The translations under genes and the position numbers were made by a program. Of a stretch of 64,000 nt of DNA, positions 61,115 through 64,000 are shown piece after piece. The stretch comes from Candidatus Poribacteria bacterium (GTDB lineage: Bacteria > Poribacteria > WGA-4E > WGA-3G). Where the stretch lies: NCBI GenBank assembly GCA_026702755.1, contig JAPPBX010000096.1:1-64000 (forward strand), written 5' to 3'. Each line of letters opens with the position of its first letter. The first letter of the stretch is position 1. The notes under the pieces are model-generated. The model was given only the letters and a program-made list of their open reading frames with translations. It did not search any database and was not told the origin of the DNA.

Positions 61115-64000
61115 ATGCATTGCATCAAACGGATCGGTTTTTTCTGCGTGATATTCTTTGCCATTTCTCTGTGGAGCGGAGTCGTGGCACAGCACGCGAT
61201 GTCAAACGAAACAGAGGTAGATTCTGCTGAAGAATCCCAATTTCTCAGCAATATTCGACAACTCACTTATGATGGAAAACGTGCTGGTGAAGGTTATTTC
61301 TCCGAAGATGGTAACGCCCTTATCTTCCAAAGTGAACGTGAATCGGACAACCCATTTTATCAGATCTATCTTTTAGACCTGCTGACGGGTGATACACATC
61401 GCGTCTCTCCGGGTGTTGGTAAGACAACTTGTGCATTCTTTCGTCCAGGGACCGATGAAGTGCTTTACGCGTCAACACATCACGATGCTTTCGCGAAGGC
61501 GAAACAGGAAGAGGAACTGAAATTCCGGGCATCGGGGGAGGAAAGACGCTATAGTTGGGATTACGATGAAGCGATGGACATCTTCTCAGCAAATCGAGAT
61601 GGCAGCAATCTCACACAACTGACAGATGCCCCAGGTTATGATGCTGAAGCCTCATATTCACCTGATGGTAAACTGATCGTCTTCTGTTCGCTTCGAGATG
61701 CATACCCTAAAAATCAACTCTCTCCGAAAGAACTAAAGCAGCTGGAGGTAGATCCTGCCTATTTCGGTGAAATTTATATCATGAATGCCGACGGTTCTAA
61801 TCAGATACGCTTGACGGATTCACCCGGATACGATGGTGGTCCCTTCTTTACCCCTGATGGACAGCACATCGTCTGGCGGCACTTCACAGCTGATGGCAGT
61901 CAAGCGGACATCTATACGATGCGGATAGACGGTTCAAATGTGAGGCGACTGACCGATTTCAAGAGTATGTCCTGGGCACCTTACTTCCATCCGAGTGGTG
62001 CTTACGTTATCTTTGCTTCCAACAAACTCGGATTCTCTAACTTTGAGTTGTATCTCGTTGATGGGAGGGGCAGACACGAACCGGTTCGGGTTACCACAAC
62101 CGACGGATTTGATGGGCTTCCTGTCTTCTCACCTGACGGTAACCAGCTATGCTGGACCTCGCATCGAAACAGCCAAGAGGTTTCGCAACTCTATATCGCA
62201 AACTGGGATCACCAAGCCGCTTTAGAGGCAGTGTTGGATGCACCGAAAAGCCAGAATTCACCCGCGCATCCTGTGCGAACGGTTGCTGACTCCGAATCTT
62301 CCAATAAAACCAAAATGAGCATCCGACAACACATCGAATTTCTGGCTGACGACGCGCTGGAAGGCAGGATGACCGGTTCCAAAGGGGCAGAGCAGGCAGC
62401 AGCGCATATTGCCACTCAATTCGCACAACTTAATCTCAAGCCGATCGGCGATAAATCGGATTACTTTCAAGAATTTGAATTCACAGCGGGAAGACGGCTT
62501 ATAGATGGAGAAAATCACTTTCAGATCACAGGTCAAGTACACGGCTCCGAGCAAGTGATGGAATTCAGTGTGGAACGAGACTTTCAGCCGCTTTCCTTCT
62601 CTCGTAACGGTGTTGTTGAAGGTGAAGTCGTATTTGTCGGATACGGATTATTTGTGCCTGGTGAGTTAGGCGAAGGCTACAATGCCTATGCTGGCTTGGA
62701 TGTAAAGGATAAAATCGTTGTTGCACTCCGCTATGTTCCTGAAGAGGTTGAACCGGAACGCCGTCAACAGCTGAATCGATATGCGGGACTCCGCTACAAG
62801 GCGATGCAGGCACGGGAGCAAGGGGCTAAAGCATTTCTCGTCGTTGCCGGTCCGAACTCTCCAAATGCAGGGAAGTTGATCCCGCTTGATTTCGACAGTA
62901 GCCTCGCGGATTCAGGGATTGTTGCCGCCTCAATAAGCGATACTGTGGCGAATGCGCTTTTTGCGCCATCAGGTAAAGACCTAAAAGATGTTCAATCCGG
63001 GCTTGACGTGGAAAATCCACACTTTCTCGGACAATTTCCGTTACCCGATGTCAAAGTCAAAATTGTTGTCTCGGTTGAAAAAGTTAAGAAAACCGATCAG
63101 AACGTGGTTGCCCTTCTGCCTCCATCCGAACTAACAGACGATACTGAATATATTATTGTCGGGGCGCACTACGATCATATCGGTTACGGTGAAATCGGTT
63201 CCCTCGCACGGAAAGGTGAAGAAGGACAGATTCACAATGGAGCAGATGATAACGCTTCCGGCACCGCTGTTGTACTGGAATTGGCGACGACACTCAGTGA
63301 GGCGTTCCAGAAACACCCAGAAAAGTTCCGCAGAGGGGTCATCTTCGCACTCTGGTCGGGTGAGGAACTCGGACTCATCGGTTCTACCCATTTTGTTAAT
63401 CAACCCGTTATTCCTTTAGACAAAGTGGCGGCGTACGTCAACTTTGATATGGTAGGACGACTCCGTGACAACAAACTTATCTTACAAGGGGTTGGTTCAT
63501 CTTCTGTGTGGACGAAATTGATTGAAAAACGGAATGTTCCCATCGGCTTTAATCTGACCCTACAAGAGGACCCTTATCTGCCAACAGACGTAACCGCCTT
63601 CTATCCAAAGGAGGTACCGGTGCTCAGTTTTTTCACGGGTGGACATGAAGACTATAATCGTCCAACGGACGATCCAGAGACGCTTAACTATGACGGCATA
63701 GAGCGGATTTCGGATTTAGCACACGGCATCGTTTTAGATTTAGTCGGTGCCACTGAACGTCCCGAGTACGTCCGAGTGGAGCGAAATCAATCAGAGGAAG
63801 GGAGTCGTGATACGCTCCGTGCATATCTTGGCACGATCCCAGATTATACAACCGAAGGCACCGGTGTCAAACTCTCCGGCGTTCGCGCAGGGGGTCCCGC
63901 CGATAAAGCGGGTTTAAAGGGCGGCGATATCATCGTCCAGTTTGGTGGACAGGAGATTACCAACATCTATGATTATACTTATGCACTTGACGCTGTGAAA
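61115..64000 (+). CDS. TolB-propeller/M28 aminopeptidase/PDZ protein, 3' end beyond the window
   Basis: A continuous frame (962 codons with no stop) runs from ATG 61115, which has aggagg 7 nt upstream, to the right edge. Signal peptide at about residues 1-25 (MHCIKRIGFFCVIFFAISLWSG). PD40/TolB propeller blades at about 50-370 (YSPDGKLIVF, FTPDGQHIVW, FHPSGAYVIF, FSPDGNQLCW). Then an M28 peptidase with PA-like insert (about 410-880): zinc ligands and catalytic residues H685 (GAHYDH), D711 (GADDNASG), E750/E751 (SGEELG), D778 (NFDMVGR) and H844 (GGHEDY). A PDZ domain begins at about 900 (VKLSGVRAGGPADKAGLKGGDIIVQFGG). It is probably an extracytoplasmic aminopeptidase. Confidence 0.9.
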   Translation, partial: MHCIKRIGFFCVIFFAISLWSGVVAQHAMSNETEVDSAEESQFLSNIRQLTYDGKRAGEGYFSEDGNALIFQSERESDNPFYQIYLLDLLTGDTHRVSPGVGKTTCAFFRPGTDEVLYASTHHDAFAKAKQEEELKFRASGEERRYSWDYDEAMDIFSANRDGSNLTQLTDAPGYDAEASYSPDGKLIVFCSLRDAYPKNQLSPKELKQLEVDPAYFGEIYIMNADGSNQIRLTDSPGYDGGPFFTPDGQHIVWRHFTADGSQADIYTMRIDGSNVRRLTDFKSMSWAPYFHPSGAYVIFASNKLGFSNFELYLVDGRGRHEPVRVTTTDGFDGLPVFSPDGNQLCWTSHRNSQEVSQLYIANWDHQAALEAVLDAPKSQNSPAHPVRTVADSESSNKTKMSIRQHIEFLADDALEGRMTGSKGAEQAAAHIATQFAQLNLKPIGDKSDYFQEFEFTAGRRLIDGENHFQITGQVHGSEQVMEFSVERDFQPLSFSRNGVVEGEVVFVGYGLFVPGELGEGYNAYAGLDVKDKIVVALRYVPEEVEPERRQQLNRYAGLRYKAMQAREQGAKAFLVVAGPNSPNAGKLIPLDFDSSLADSGIVAASISDTVANALFAPSGKDLKDVQSGLDVENPHFLGQFPLPDVKVKIVVSVEKVKKTDQNVVALLPPSELTDDTEYIIVGAHYDHIGYGEIGSLARKGEEGQIHNGADDNASGTAVVLELATTLSEAFQKHPEKFRRGVIFALWSGEELGLIGSTHFVNQPVIPLDKVAAYVNFDMVGRLRDNKLILQGVGSSSVWTKLIEKRNVPIGFNLTLQEDPYLPTDVTAFYPKEVPVLSFFTGGHEDYNRPTDDPETLNYDGIERISDLAHGIVLDLVGATERPEYVRVERNQSEEGSRDTLRAYLGTIPDYTTEGTGVKLSGVRAGGPADKAGLKGGDIIVQFGGQEITNIYDYTYALDAVK

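Noticed and set aside
62091-63403. Several minus-strand frames antisense to the M28/PDZ gene
   Set aside because: They lie opposite an uninterrupted 962-codon plus-strand frame with clear propeller, M28 and PDZ motifs.

Overview
The window reads as a chromosomal segment of an uncultured diderm bacterium. The best guess is a member of Candidatus Poribacteria or a close relative. This is an inference from several things: secreted LamG, NHL and WD40 proteins, a DUF6785-type membrane protein, oxidoreductase and isomerase sugar genes, and short palindromic repeats between genes of a kind I associate with that group. The lptC-lptA-lptB genes and an LpxL-like acyltransferase imply an LPS-type outer membrane. 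No transposase, rRNA, CRISPR array or prophage was seen. Some starts are GTG or TTG, and several were moved to fit Shine-Dalgarno sites.

Layout. 1-6.2 kb: end of a WD40 protein, a LamG protein, an unknown secreted protein, and a very large SprA-like cell-surface protein. 6.2-10.4 kb: NHL lipoprotein, unknown lipoprotein, ROK sugar kinase, galactokinase. 10.4-16.7 kb: an Rsb-type partner-switching operon (STAS, histidine kinase, REC-PP2C phosphatase, internally duplicated anti-sigma kinase, second STAS) followed by a decayed AccD-like protein. 16.8-24.8 kb: housekeeping block rsmG-mnmG, M28 peptidase, recR-ybaB-dnaX, a large (Alu-containing) SRP RNA, tRNAs and tadA. The tadA-SRP RNA-dnaX-ybaB-recR order is the one known from Bacillus. 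23.8-25.4 kb: six tRNA genes, including all four serine isoacceptors, plus two tandem pseudo-tRNAs. 25.6-30.1 kb: ECF sigma factor divergent from a histidine kinase, then a DUF6785-like membrane protein. 30.3-36.8 kb: coiled-coil membrane protein, large NHL protein, GNAT acetyltransferase, DUF433/DUF5615 toxin-antitoxin pair, Gfo/Idh/MocA oxidoreductase, orphan PotA-like ATPase. 36.8-40.2 kb: an MvaI/BcnI-type restriction-modification pair behind gatB. 40.3-49.4 kb: aldo/keto reductase, TPR lytic transglycosylase, nadB, thioesterase, valS, hpf. 49.5-54.7 kb: rpoN, lptB, lptA, lptC, lpxL-like, in the order known from gamma-proteobacteria. 54.9-64 kb: MATE transporter, a solitary 1132-residue helicase-like protein with an unrecognised N-terminus, a sugar isomerase/epimerase, and an open-ended TolB-propeller/M28/PDZ peptidase.

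The most unusual feature is a dispersed family of roughly 60-130 bp elements whose inverted ends are built from 7-nt repeats. They fill spaces between cistrons, often ending at or on the stop codon of the upstream gene. Copies also lie in frame inside nadB and the SprA-like gene. Other notable items are the AccD-like pseudo-enzyme, the exact 88-nt repeat in the anti-sigma kinase, the sigma-54 factor with a large insertion, the solitary helicase fusion, and the tandem dead serine tRNAs.
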